A program made the position numbers and the translations under genes. Under the pieces are notes generated by a model. That model was not told the DNA's origin. It was given only the letters and a program-made list of their open reading frames with translations, and ran no database searches. A DNA stretch of 64,000 bases from CAYRHN01 sp964424115 (lineage in GTDB: Bacteria > Chloroflexota > Anaerolineae > Anaerolineales > Anaerolineaceae): positions 62,001-126,000 of the forward strand of contig CAYRHN010000003.1 in assembly GCA_964424115.1 (NCBI GenBank). The letters are read 5' to 3'. How positions within the stretch are numbered: position 1 is the first letter of the stretch; each line of letters begins with the position of its first letter. Positions 49,138 to 57,251 of the stretch are shown here, in pieces.

Positions 49138-49917
49138 ATGGCCGATCTTGCTGCTACCCCAGCCCGCCTCGAATTTGATGCCGTCACCGTGCGCTATAAC
49201 GGCGACCCGGCCCTGGACGAGGTCACCTTCCAGGTGGCCCACGGCGCCCAGGTGGCGGTGGTCGGTCCGAACGGCGCCGGCAAATCGACCCTCTTCAAGG
49301 CGCTGGTCGGGCTGCTGCCCCTGCGCAGCGGGGAGATCCGCGTGCACGGGCTGCCGCTGCGCGCGCACCAGGATTGCGTGGCCTACGTACCCCAGCGTGG
49401 GGCGGTGGATTGGGGCTTTCCAGTCACGGTCTTTGATGTGGTGATGATGGGCCGCTACGGAAAGCAGGGTTGGCTGGGACGCGCCACGCCCGCCGACCGC
49501 GCCGCGGTCAACCAGGCCCTGGAGCAGATGGGATTGGCCGCCCTCAGCCGGCGCGCCCTTTCTGACCTTTCCGGTGGGCAGCAGCAGCGCGTTTTCCTGG
49601 CGCGCGCGCTGGCCCAACAGCCGCATATTTTGTTGATGGACGAGCCGTTCAACGGGGTGGATGCCGCCACGCAAGAGACCACCCTGGCGCTGCTGGAGGA
49701 GCTGCGCCGCCGGCATGTGACGGTGATGGTCTCGACCCACGACCTGGCCATGGCTGCCCAACGCTTTGAGAGCGTGCTGCTGCTCAACCGGCGAGTGATC
49801 GCCTACGGTCCTGCGGCCGAGGTGCTGACCTCGGAGAACATCCGCACGGCCTTCAGCGGTCAGGTGCTGTTCGTGGACGGCGCGGTGGTGGCGGACGAAT
49901 GCTGCCACGGGGATTGA
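49138..49917 (+). CDS. znuC: Zinc ABC importer, ATPase
   Basis: The 259-residue ABC ATPase has Walker A GPNGAGKSTLF, the Q-loop PQRGAVDW, signature LSGGQQQRVFLARAL, Walker B ILLMDEPFNGVD and the H-loop (STHDLAM). The VDWGFPVTVFDVVMMGRYG stretch is typical of metal-type importers. It starts one base after znuA ends. Its stop codon coincides with the first copy of the GATTGACG repeat that flanks the inserted four-helix-bundle cassette. Confidence 0.94.
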   Translation: MADLAATPARLEFDAVTVRYNGDPALDEVTFQVAHGAQVAVVGPNGAGKSTLFKALVGLLPLRSGEIRVHGLPLRAHQDCVAYVPQRGAVDWGFPVTVFDVVMMGRYGKQGWLGRATPADRAAVNQALEQMGLAALSRRALSDLSGGQQQRVFLARALAQQPHILLMDEPFNGVDAATQETTLALLEELRRRHVTVMVSTHDLAMAAQRFESVLLLNRRVIAYGPAAEVLTSENIRTAFSGQVLFVDGAVVADECCHGD

Positions 49918-50357
49918 CGATTTTAGATTGACGATTGACGATTAACGATTGACGAGCGGAGAGCAGATGGATGCTAAGGATTTCAAGGATCGAACAAAGA
50001 AACATGCCCTAACGGTGATCGGCCTTGTGAACAGCTTGCCCAAAACAACTGCAGGGGATGTTTTGGGACGCCAGTTGTTGCGCTCCGCCTGTTCGGTGGG
50101 CGCAAATTACCGGGCGGTTTGCCGCGCCAAATCCACTTCGGACATGATCGCCAAATTGAAGATCGTGGAAGAGGAAGCGGACGAAAGCGCCTATTGGTTG
50201 GAATTGCTCGTTCAATCCGAAATGCTTCCGGAGGATCGCGTATCTGCATTATTGAAAGAAACCGATGAATTGGTCGCTATGACCGTTGCTTCCATCAAGA
50301 CCTTGGGCAATCGTCAATCATAAATCGTCAATCATAAATCGTAAATCGCAAATCAAA
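49911..50357. mobile_element. Repeat-flanked four-helix-bundle cassette inserted in the znu operon
   Basis: The gene at 49967-50323 is bracketed by ATTGACGATTGACGATT-type repeats on the left (49911-49955) and by their inverted form AATCGTCAATCATAAATCGT on the right (50309-50357). The bracketed unit lies exactly between the znuC stop and the znuB ATG. Similar short repeats stand at 47621-47656 and 53272-53292. This arrangement suggests a mobile or repeat-associated unit; mobility is inferred. Confidence 0.55.
49967..50323 (+). CDS. Four-helix-bundle protein (S23/IVP-like)
   Basis: The 118-residue product starts at ATG 49967 with GGAGAG upstream. The helical pattern DFKDRTKKHALTVIGLVNSLPKTTAGDVLGRQLLRSACSVGANYRAVCRAKS ... 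EEADESAYWLELLVQSEML is the four-helix-bundle family related to proteins coded in 23S rRNA intervening sequences. The function is unknown. It has no evident link to zinc transport and splits znuC from znuB; flanking inverted repeats support insertion. Confidence 0.9.
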   Translation: MDAKDFKDRTKKHALTVIGLVNSLPKTTAGDVLGRQLLRSACSVGANYRAVCRAKSTSDMIAKLKIVEEEADESAYWLELLVQSEMLPEDRVSALLKETDELVAMTVASIKTLGNRQS

Positions 50358-51197
50358 ATGAACTTTCTTCTGGATCCTCTCCAATATCAATTCATGCAGC
50401 ACGGATTGCTGGCATCGCTGATGGTCGGCATCGTCTGCGCGGTGATCGGTTGTTATGTGGTGCTGCGCTCGATGGCCTTCCTGGGCGATGCGATGGCGCA
50501 CGCCATCCTGCCGGGGGTGGCGGTGGCTTACCTGCTGGGCGGCAGCCTGACGGTGGGGGCGCTGGTGGCGGCGGTAGTGGTGGCGTTGGGGATCAACTTC
50601 CTCTCCCAGAAGGGCGCCATCCGCGAGGATACCGCCATCGGCATCCTCTTCAGCGCAGCCCTGGCGCTGGGCGTGGCCCTGATCAGCTCCATCCGCACCT
50701 ACGCGGTCGACCTCAGCCACATCCTCTTTGGGGATGTGCTGGGGGTCAGCGCCGCCGACCTGTGGCTGACCGGGCTGATCGGCCTGGGCGTGTTGCTGAC
50801 CATTGTCTTGCTCTACAAGCCTTTCCTGGTGGTCACCTTTGACCCCGTCCTGGCCTCCACCCTGCGCATGCCGGTCGGACCGCTGCGCCTGCTGCTGCTC
50901 ATCCTGCTGGCGCTTTCGATCGTCGTATCCATTCAGAGCGTGGGGGTAGGGCTGGTGGCGGCCATGCTGGTCACCCCGGCGGCCACCGCCTCGCTGCTCA
51001 CCCGCCGGCTGCCGTCGATGATGGCGATCTCGGCCGGGCTGGGAGCTTTCTCCGGCGTGGCGGGATTGTATTTGAGCTACTACACGAACATCGCTTCCGG
51101 CGCGGCGATCGTGTTGGTGGCAACGGTGCTGTTCGTGCTGGCCTTTCTTTTTGCCCCCGGCAAAGGCTGGGTGTTGGGAAAGTTGGCCCGGCGGTAG
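50358..51197 (+). CDS. znuB: Zinc ABC importer, membrane permease
   Basis: The 279-residue permease has about eight membrane helices and the family start FMQHGLLASLMVGIVCAVIGCYVVLRSMAFLGDAMAHAILPGVA. It forms the transport path with ZnuA and ZnuC. ATG 50358 is used rather than an in-frame start inside the repeat. The bases before it (AATCGCAAATCAAA) belong to the flanking repeat, so the original ribosome site seems to have been replaced; expression may be altered. Confidence 0.94.
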   Translation: MNFLLDPLQYQFMQHGLLASLMVGIVCAVIGCYVVLRSMAFLGDAMAHAILPGVAVAYLLGGSLTVGALVAAVVVALGINFLSQKGAIREDTAIGILFSAALALGVALISSIRTYAVDLSHILFGDVLGVSAADLWLTGLIGLGVLLTIVLLYKPFLVVTFDPVLASTLRMPVGPLRLLLLILLALSIVVSIQSVGVGLVAAMLVTPAATASLLTRRLPSMMAISAGLGAFSGVAGLYLSYYTNIASGAAIVLVATVLFVLAFLFAPGKGWVLGKLARR

Positions 51198-51226
51198 GGT
51201 GTGCGCAAGAGGTGAGTTTTTTCCTA

Positions 51227-51271
51227 TTGACAAGTGTTTTTGGATTCTTGTATTATAATGTTACCGGTAAC
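51227..51271 (+). promoter_or_regulatory. Promoter with a LacI-type operator before the glycosyltransferase-like gene
   Basis: TTGACA (51227-51232) is followed by TATTATAATG; the best -10 is TATTAT (18-bp spacing) or TATAAT (51254-51259). The perfect palindrome GTTACCGGTAAC (51260-51271) follows at once. The same core recurs before the lacI-type gene and before the sugar-binding lipoprotein. Confidence 0.75.
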
Positions 51272-51339
51272 TTAATTTTGTTAAATCCCATTGAATTTAC
51301 CGGGTTTTGACCCGAGCTACTTTTCAGGAGAAGAAAACC

Positions 51340-52863
51340 ATGAAAAAAATCGACGGCTGCTATGAAGTGTATGGAAATCCGATCACCAAAGCGCAAACCC
51401 GCGCCACCGACCAGTGGCAGGCCAAATTCGTCAAGATGTTCAACTACGACCCGAACGAGCAGTACACGCTCAGCACGCGCGACAATCCCTACCTGGGGGA
51501 TATCTTTGGGCTGAAGGACATCCTGCGAAACGATGAAGGGCAGCCGTTCAAGAAGGACAACGCTGTGGTGGTCAGCACCATCCGCATGGGTTTCGGGCAT
51601 TACCGCATTGCCATGGCGGGCGTTTCGGCGGCCAAAGCCATGGGCTTCACGCCCTACTGGCTGGACCTGCTGGCCATTCCCGGCATCACCACGGATGTGA
51701 TCAACTGGTGCAACACCAACTACAGCAAATTCTCGCGCATCTCCCAGCGCAGCGAATTCTTCAATAAACATATCTGGGAATCGGTCACTACCGGCGAGAA
51801 GAGCCTGCCTGTGCTGAACGCCTTCCTGAATTGGTGGATCGTTGGCTGGCCGTGGCGTTTCCTAAAGACCAACGTCAAAGATTACAAGATGAGCGAACTG
51901 TTCCGCAACCTGTATGCGGCGCTGCCTTCGGACACCCCCATGCTGACCTCGCACATGTGGAACTGCATGGGCGCAGTGGCGGGCGGAATGACCAACGTGG
52001 TGGACATGATGTTCGACAATTGGCCGATGTCCTTCCAACTGACCGAAGGCGCCAAGCACGCCGTCCAGTCGCCTTCCGGATACTACGGCTTCCGTGCCAT
52101 GCGCGGCTTCGACGACAAGGGGCGCATTCTCAAACCCACCCCCACCGATGCGCTTTTCTACACCGGTCACCACGTGGATCACGAGCTGGTAGAGAACATC
52201 GAAACCGACTGCGCCGCGCGCCTGCGCCGGATGAAGAACAACGAACCGCGCCGCCTGCTGGTCACCATGGGTGGGGCAGGGGCGCAGCGTGAGCTGTTCA
52301 AAGCCATCATTGAACACTGCATTCCTTTGATCCAGAAGGAAAAAGTGACCCTCTTCATCAACCTGGGCGACCACAAGGATAACTGGACCTGGCTGGAAGC
52401 TGAGCTGGCCGCGCACAAGGAAATGATCCAGACCCACTTCACCTGGGAAGATGCGCGCACCTATGCCGACAGCATCCGCGAGGGCGCGGCCGGCGGGCTG
52501 CATGTGTTCCTCTTTGACAATACCTTCCATGCCGTCTACGCCACCAACTACCTGATGCGCGTGGTGGATGTGATGATCACCAAGCCGTCCGAGCTGGCCT
52601 TCTACCCGGTGCCGAAGATCTTCAACGCGCGGGTGGGCGGGCACGAGATGTGGGGCGCCATCCGCGGGGCGGAGATCGGCGACAGCACGGTGGAATGCCG
52701 CACCATCCCGCAGACCCTGCAGGCGATCGACCTGCTGACCCACGAGAACGACCTGCTGCCGATGTTCTGCGAGTGCATCGTCAAGAACAAATCCATCGGC
52801 ATCTACGACGGGGCGTATAAGTCGGTGGAACTGGCGACGGGCAAGAAGTTCGTCCGGGGATAG
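51340..52863 (+). CDS. GT-B-fold glycosyltransferase-like protein of unknown role
   Basis: The 507-residue product starts at ATG 51340 (AGGAGAAG upstream). STIRMGFGHYRIAMAGVSAAKAMG resembles the N-terminal glycine-rich loop of MGDG-synthase/MurG-like transferases. The C-terminal half has RRLLVTMGGAGAQRELFKAII and DVMITKPSELAFYPVPKI, comparable to the nucleotide-sugar side of that fold (cf. TKPGG). There is no signal peptide. The upstream LacI-type operator ties it to the sugar locus. The precise family and substrate are not recognised; a sugar-lipid or disaccharide transfer role is a guess. Confidence 0.65.
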   Translation: MKKIDGCYEVYGNPITKAQTRATDQWQAKFVKMFNYDPNEQYTLSTRDNPYLGDIFGLKDILRNDEGQPFKKDNAVVVSTIRMGFGHYRIAMAGVSAAKAMGFTPYWLDLLAIPGITTDVINWCNTNYSKFSRISQRSEFFNKHIWESVTTGEKSLPVLNAFLNWWIVGWPWRFLKTNVKDYKMSELFRNLYAALPSDTPMLTSHMWNCMGAVAGGMTNVVDMMFDNWPMSFQLTEGAKHAVQSPSGYYGFRAMRGFDDKGRILKPTPTDALFYTGHHVDHELVENIETDCAARLRRMKNNEPRRLLVTMGGAGAQRELFKAIIEHCIPLIQKEKVTLFINLGDHKDNWTWLEAELAAHKEMIQTHFTWEDARTYADSIREGAAGGLHVFLFDNTFHAVYATNYLMRVVDVMITKPSELAFYPVPKIFNARVGGHEMWGAIRGAEIGDSTVECRTIPQTLQAIDLLTHENDLLPMFCECIVKNKSIGIYDGAYKSVELATGKKFVRG

Positions 52864-53056
52864 TGGGCGAAAAGGGCAGAGCGGCCAACCAAGGGCGACC
52901 GGCTGGTCGCCCTTACCCCTATTAAGAGCAAACGCAGGAATCCTACAGCCAGGGTGCATTTTTGCCAGAAATTCGCATAGCATTTCCGGCAAGGCAATCC
53001 TAAACGGCTGAAGAAGGCTTTCGGGCCGGGGTCTCAAATCGTGACATTTTTCCTAG
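52864..53056. other. Spacer with a hairpin after the glycosyltransferase-like gene
   Basis: AAGGGCGACC (52891-52900) pairs with GGTCGCCCTT (52905-52914) around GGCT. No T-run follows, so it is a weak terminator or a member of the GGGCGACC repeat family. The rest shows no gene. The leader between the lacI promoter and its ATG (53113-53299) likewise shows no gene. Confidence 0.45.
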
Positions 53057-53112
53057 TTGACTTTGGTTTTGAATCGTTATATAATAATGTTACCGTTCAC
53101 GTTACCGTTAAC
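53057..53112 (+). promoter_or_regulatory. Promoter and double operator of the lacI-type gene
   Basis: TTGACT (53057-53062), a 17-bp spacer and TATAAT (53080-53085) form a good promoter. GTTACCGTTCAC (53089-53100) and GTTACCGTTAAC (53101-53112) follow as two adjacent half-symmetric copies of the GTTACCGGTAAC operator, which suggests autorepression. Confidence 0.75.
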
Positions 53113-53299
53113 ATGGAGTTCAATGCGCTTTCACCGCACCACGCCTGACCCCTTCCATCCTCGCCCCCGGCGCGCAAAGGTCCCTTGCCGCCGGCCCGAA
53201 ACCGCCGACCAACCCCGCAGGGAGTTGTCCATTATCAACCTCTGCCCCCGCAGGGGGTCGCCAATTCTCAATCGTAATTCGTAAATCGCCAATCCGCCT

Positions 53300-54301
53300 A
53301 TGCCCAGACCTACTCTCCGAGATGTTGCCGCGTTAGCTGGTGTTTCCCACCAGACCGTCTCGCGCGTGATCAATAACAGCGAAGCTGTTCTGCCCGAAAC
53401 GCGCGAACGGGTGTTGTCGGCTGTGCGCCAGCTTGGGTACCGTCCCAACGCGATTGCCCGTTCGATGGCGCGCGGGCGCACCAGCACGCTGGCCTGTCTG
53501 GCTCCCAGCCTGATCGATTACACCTTTGCCAGCAATATCCAGGGGGTGGAGAATGCCGCCCGCGCGCGCGGTTATTTCACCCTCTCGGCTTCGGCAGAGA
53601 CGGTTGAGGAATACAAGGTGCTGCTGGAGGAGTTGATCGGGCACCGGCGCGTGGACGGGGTGGTGCTGATCAATCCTTACCTGGAAAGCCGCAGCTTTGG
53701 CCTGCCGGCCAATATTCCCCTGGTCTACCTGGGCGGGCGCGAGAACACGCGCACGCACTGCGTGTACCTGGACAACCGCGACGGCGCCTGCCAGGCGGCC
53801 AGGCATTTGCTGGACCTGGGGCACCGCTCCATTGCCCAGGTGAGCGGCCCGGCGGCGGAAGATTGCGCGCAGGAACGCAACCTGGGTTTTGAGATGGCCC
53901 TGCGCGAGGCCGGGCTGGAACCCGATCCGGCGGATACTTACGAAGGAGACTGGTCGGCCACCTCCGGTTACCAGGCCTTCCGCCATTTCTTGAAGCTGGG
54001 GCGGGTGCCGAAGGCGATCGTGGCCCAGAACGACCGCATGGCGGTGGGGGTGATCCGCGCGGCGCGGGATGCCGGGCTGCGCGTTCCGGAAGACCTTTCG
54101 GTGATCGGTTTTGATGATATGCCGCTGGCTTCGTATTTTGATCCCCCGTTGACCAGCATGCGCCAGGATACGTTTGAATTTGGCGCAGCCGCGGCGGCCA
54201 TGCTGATGGATTTGATCGAAAATCCGCAAACCCCGCACAAGGCGCTGCGCTTCCCTGCTTCATTGGTGGTGCGCCAATCGACGGCAAAAAGCCGGGATTA
54301 A
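53300..54301 (+). CDS. LacI-family transcription regulator of the sugar locus
   Basis: The 333-residue product has the N-terminal HTH TLRDVAALAGVSHQTVSRVINN, the hinge (LGYRPNAIARSMARGRT), and a periplasmic-binding-protein-like effector domain (IDYTFASNIQGVENAARARGY ... VIGFDDMPLASYFDPPLTSM). It probably represses the adjacent galactoside locus until a sugar binds. TTACCGGT-type operators lie before 51340, before itself, and before 54435. No ribosome site is visible; the bases before ATG 53300 belong to a dispersed AATCGTAAATCGCC repeat. Confidence 0.93.
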   Translation: MPRPTLRDVAALAGVSHQTVSRVINNSEAVLPETRERVLSAVRQLGYRPNAIARSMARGRTSTLACLAPSLIDYTFASNIQGVENAARARGYFTLSASAETVEEYKVLLEELIGHRRVDGVVLINPYLESRSFGLPANIPLVYLGGRENTRTHCVYLDNRDGACQAARHLLDLGHRSIAQVSGPAAEDCAQERNLGFEMALREAGLEPDPADTYEGDWSATSGYQAFRHFLKLGRVPKAIVAQNDRMAVGVIRAARDAGLRVPEDLSVIGFDDMPLASYFDPPLTSMRQDTFEFGAAAAAMLMDLIENPQTPHKALRFPASLVVRQSTAKSRD

Positions 54302-54340
54302 TTGCGTAAGTTCATTTAGAGGAGGTGATCGTTTCCAAAG

Positions 54341-54370
54341 ATGCTTACCGGTTCGCAGAACGTTGTTTGA
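54341..54370 (+). CDS. Nine-codon leader ORF before the sugar-binding protein gene
   Basis: GGAGGTGATC (54321-54330), a near-perfect ribosome site, stands 10 bp before ATG 54341, which opens a frame of nine codons (MLTGSQNVV). Such a strong site in front of so short a frame may mean a regulatory leader peptide. It may also be a relic of a lost gene start. The frame overlaps the operator-like sequence at 54344. Confidence 0.35.
   Translation: MLTGSQNVV
54344..54355. promoter_or_regulatory. Operator-like site before the sugar-binding protein gene
   Basis: CTTACCGGTTCG shares the eight-base core TTACCGGT with the palindromic operator at 51260-51271. It lies about 80 bp before the lipoprotein ATG. 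Confidence 0.5.
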
Positions 54371-54434
54371 TGAAAGACCCAAAACCTACCCAAACCCTAA
54401 CCTAACCACAAGAAGGAAAGATCAAGGAGTTCCC

Positions 54435-55793
54435 ATGAATAAGTCGTTCAAAGTTTTCAGCCTGGCAATCGTGGCGGTGATGCTGTTCGCAGCTTGCGCC
54501 CCCGTTGCCACCCCGCAACCGCAGATCATTGAAAAGACTGTGGAAGTGATCAAGACCGTGGAAGTGGAAAAGACGGTCGAGGTCGAGAAGACCGTGGTCA
54601 CCAACGCTGAGTCGATCCTCTACAACTCGTACAACGGCGACCCCGAACCGCGCGCCCTGGATGAGCAGATCGTTGCCATGTGGAACGAGGCCCATCCCGA
54701 GATGCCCGTCGAGCAGTCGATCATCGCCCATGAGGATTTCAAACAGGCCATCCGCGCCTACTTGACCGCCGATCCCGCTCCGGATGTGTTGACCTGGTTT
54801 GCCGGCAACCGCGCCCGTTTCTTCATCGACAAGGGCCTGGTGCTGGACTTCAGCGATGCCTGGACGAAATACGGCCTGGATCAGGCCTTCGCCCCCGGCT
54901 TCAAGGCCCTGGCGACCTATAACGGCAAACAGTATTTCCTGCCGACCAGCTACTACTGGTGGGCTATCTACTATCGCCCGTCGATCTTCACCGCGGCCGG
55001 TATCGAAAAAGCCCCCGAGACCTGGGATGAACTGCTGACCGCCTGCGATAAGCTGAACGCGATCAACGTGACTCCCTTCACCATTGGCGCCCGCTTCAAG
55101 TGGCCGGCGGCTGCCTGGTTCGACTACCTGGATATGCGCCTGAACGGGCCCCAATTCCATATCGACCTGATGGACCTGAAGATCCCCTACACCGACGAGC
55201 GTGTCAAGGGCGTCTTCCTGAAGTGGCAGGAACTGCTGGATCACAAATGCTTCATCGCCGACCCGGCTGCCTATGACTGGCAGGAAGCCATCGATCCGAT
55301 GGTGCAGGGCCAGGCCGCCATGTACCTGATGGGTGGTTTCATCCTCGACTCCTACCCGGATGAGGCCGAAGCCGACCTGGACTTCTTCCGCTTCCCGATC
55401 ATCGATCCCAACCAGCCGGTTGGCGAAGATGCCCCGACCGACGGTTTCTTCATGGCTGCCAGCGCCCGCAATCCTGAGGGCGGCAAGGCTTTCCTGGCCT
55501 ACCTCGGCTCCAAGGAAGTGGAACAACTGGTCTTCGACAAGCTCGGCCGCCTGCCCACCCGCACGGACGTGGATATCAGCAAAGCGACCCCCTTCGTTCA
55601 GAAGGGCATCCAGATGATCCAGGCGGCGGACTACGTCGCCCAGTTCTATGACCGCGACACCACCCCCGCCATGGCCGAAGCCGGCATGGAAGGCATGATG
55701 CGCTTCCTCTCCAACCCGGCTGACCTGGATACGATCCTGGCCGACCTGGAAGCTGAACGCCAACGCATCCTCGCTGAAGATACGGGCAACTAG
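54435..55793 (+). CDS. Sugar ABC importer, substrate-binding lipoprotein
   Basis: The 452-residue product starts at ATG 54435; AAGGAG lies 9-14 bp upstream. A lipoprotein signal (LFAAC, Cys about residue 21) is followed by a VEVEKT-repeat stalk (about 32-57), common in Chloroflexota lipoproteins. A family-1 solute-binding fold follows (EDFKQAIRAYLTADPAPDVLTWFAGNRARFFIDKG ... YYWWAIYYRP ... QGQAAMYLMGGFI). It captures an oligosaccharide or galactoside for the two permeases downstream. A stem-loop between it and the permeases may raise its relative level. Confidence 0.93.
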   Translation: MNKSFKVFSLAIVAVMLFAACAPVATPQPQIIEKTVEVIKTVEVEKTVEVEKTVVTNAESILYNSYNGDPEPRALDEQIVAMWNEAHPEMPVEQSIIAHEDFKQAIRAYLTADPAPDVLTWFAGNRARFFIDKGLVLDFSDAWTKYGLDQAFAPGFKALATYNGKQYFLPTSYYWWAIYYRPSIFTAAGIEKAPETWDELLTACDKLNAINVTPFTIGARFKWPAAAWFDYLDMRLNGPQFHIDLMDLKIPYTDERVKGVFLKWQELLDHKCFIADPAAYDWQEAIDPMVQGQAAMYLMGGFILDSYPDEAEADLDFFRFPIIDPNQPVGEDAPTDGFFMAASARNPEGGKAFLAYLGSKEVEQLVFDKLGRLPTRTDVDISKATPFVQKGIQMIQAADYVAQFYDRDTTPAMAEAGMEGMMRFLSNPADLDTILADLEAERQRILAEDTGN

Positions 55794-55809
55794 GCTCTTT
55801 CAACATTCC

Positions 55810-55843
55810 GAGACCTCACAGGTTGCAAGACCTGTGAGGTCTC
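55810..55843 (+). terminator. Intercistronic stem-loop between binding protein and permeases
   Basis: GAGACCTCACAGGT (55810-55823) pairs perfectly with ACCTGTGAGGTCTC (55830-55843). No T-run follows, so it more likely stabilises the upstream mRNA or attenuates transcription than fully ends it. Confidence 0.55.
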
Positions 55844-55886
55844 TCTCAAATTGTCTCGCTGGTAACGAAGAAAAGAGGAGGCGGCT

Positions 55887-57242
55887 ATGCAAGCGATGGG
55901 CCGGGGCCAAGATTATTCGCGTTCTAATTTACTGATCCTGATCCTGGGGATCGTCCTGCTGATCTCGTATATTTTCCTGCCCTGGTATGGGATCCAGCCG
56001 GTCAACAACGGCGCCCGCCTGATGGCAGATAACCTGTACCGCACCCCCGGTGCAGAACCGGCGCCCTACATCTGGCTGCTCCCTCTGGTTTCGCTGGCGG
56101 CCATCCTGCTTGGGCTGCTGGGCACGCTGCGGCCGGAGCGCGAGCGGCTGATGTCTCTGCTGGGCGCGGCAGCCGGGGCGGTGGGTGTGCTGTATTTCAT
56201 CCTGGTGGCGTTCACCCCGGGCGCGGTTCCAGCGAATGTCAAGCTAGGGGTGGCTTTCTTTATTTCTCTGGCAGCCTGCATTTTGTTGCTGCTCAACCTG
56301 GTGATCACCCAGCCGCCGTTCAGCCTGATCTTTGACCGCCCGCAGGCGGTCAGGCAGGTCCAGTCGCGCACCCGGCGCAAGCTGACGCCGTACATGTTCC
56401 TGGCACCTGCGTTGATCCTGTATTTCGTGTGGATCATCGCCCCCACGTTCTATACCTTCTACCTCAGCACCACCAACTGGGATGGGGTCACCAACCCGCA
56501 AATGATGGCCAACCCGCTGGCGAACTACGAATATCTCTTCACCAAAGACCGTGGATTTTCCGAGGCGCTGGTCAATAATGTGCGCTGGCTGGTGGTGTTC
56601 ATCACCATCCCGACTTCGTTGGGCCTGCTGCTGGCGATGGTCTTCAACAGCGATATGAAAGGCAACCGCTTCTACAAGGTCAGTTTTTACCTGCCGCTGA
56701 TCCTGTCGCTGCCGGTGATCGGCCTGATCTGGTCGTGGGTGTATAACCCGCGCCTGGGGCTGATCAACAACTTCTTAACCAGCGTCTTCCAGGTGACCGA
56801 CCCACCGGGCTGGTTAGGCGATCGCCAGATCGCCATTTGGTGCGTGATCGTGGCCGCGGTCTGGCGGCAGGTGGGCTACGTGATGGTACTGTACCTGGCG
56901 GGGCTGAAGAACATTGACCCGCAGTTGATGGACGCAGCCCAAGTGGACGGGGCCAACCGCTTCAATCTGTTCCGCTATGTGGTCTTCCCGCTCCTGGCGC
57001 CGGTGACGACGATCGTGGTGGTCATCTCGATCATCGACTCGCTGCGCGCCTTTGATCTGGTGGCGGTGATGACGCGCGGCGGGCAAAGCACGCAGGTGCT
57101 GGCGAACTTTATGTATATCGAGTCGTTCAATAACTACCGCATGGGATACGCGGCGGCCATTGCGGTGGTGTTGTTCGCCATCAGTCTGATCTTCATCATT
57201 TTCTATCTCAGCCGGGTCGTCAAAGACGAGCTGGAGTATTAG
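55887..57242 (+). CDS. Sugar ABC importer, MalF-like permease with extra N-terminal membrane domain
   Basis: The 451-residue permease carries a normal binding-protein-dependent transport domain from about residue 165 (PYMFLAPALILYFVWIIAPTFYTFYLS), with the EAA loop NIDPQLMDAAQVDGANRFNLFRYVVFPLL. The first 150 residues add about four further membrane helices (LLILILGIVLLISYIFLPWY, IWLLPLVSLAAILLGLL and others), not part of a standard permease. It pairs with the permease that follows after 9 bp. No ATPase gene is present, so a shared MsiK/UgpC-type ATPase is likely used. Confidence 0.92.
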   Translation: MQAMGRGQDYSRSNLLILILGIVLLISYIFLPWYGIQPVNNGARLMADNLYRTPGAEPAPYIWLLPLVSLAAILLGLLGTLRPERERLMSLLGAAAGAVGVLYFILVAFTPGAVPANVKLGVAFFISLAACILLLLNLVITQPPFSLIFDRPQAVRQVQSRTRRKLTPYMFLAPALILYFVWIIAPTFYTFYLSTTNWDGVTNPQMMANPLANYEYLFTKDRGFSEALVNNVRWLVVFITIPTSLGLLLAMVFNSDMKGNRFYKVSFYLPLILSLPVIGLIWSWVYNPRLGLINNFLTSVFQVTDPPGWLGDRQIAIWCVIVAAVWRQVGYVMVLYLAGLKNIDPQLMDAAQVDGANRFNLFRYVVFPLLAPVTTIVVVISIIDSLRAFDLVAVMTRGGQSTQVLANFMYIESFNNYRMGYAAAIAVVLFAISLIFIIFYLSRVVKDELEY

Positions 57243-57251
57243 GAGGCGCAT

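Noticed and set aside
53057..53284. 75-codon frame in the lacI leader
   Set aside because: Its start is the -35 box itself; it covers promoter, operators and spacer, and the peptide is a Pro/Arg-rich by-product.
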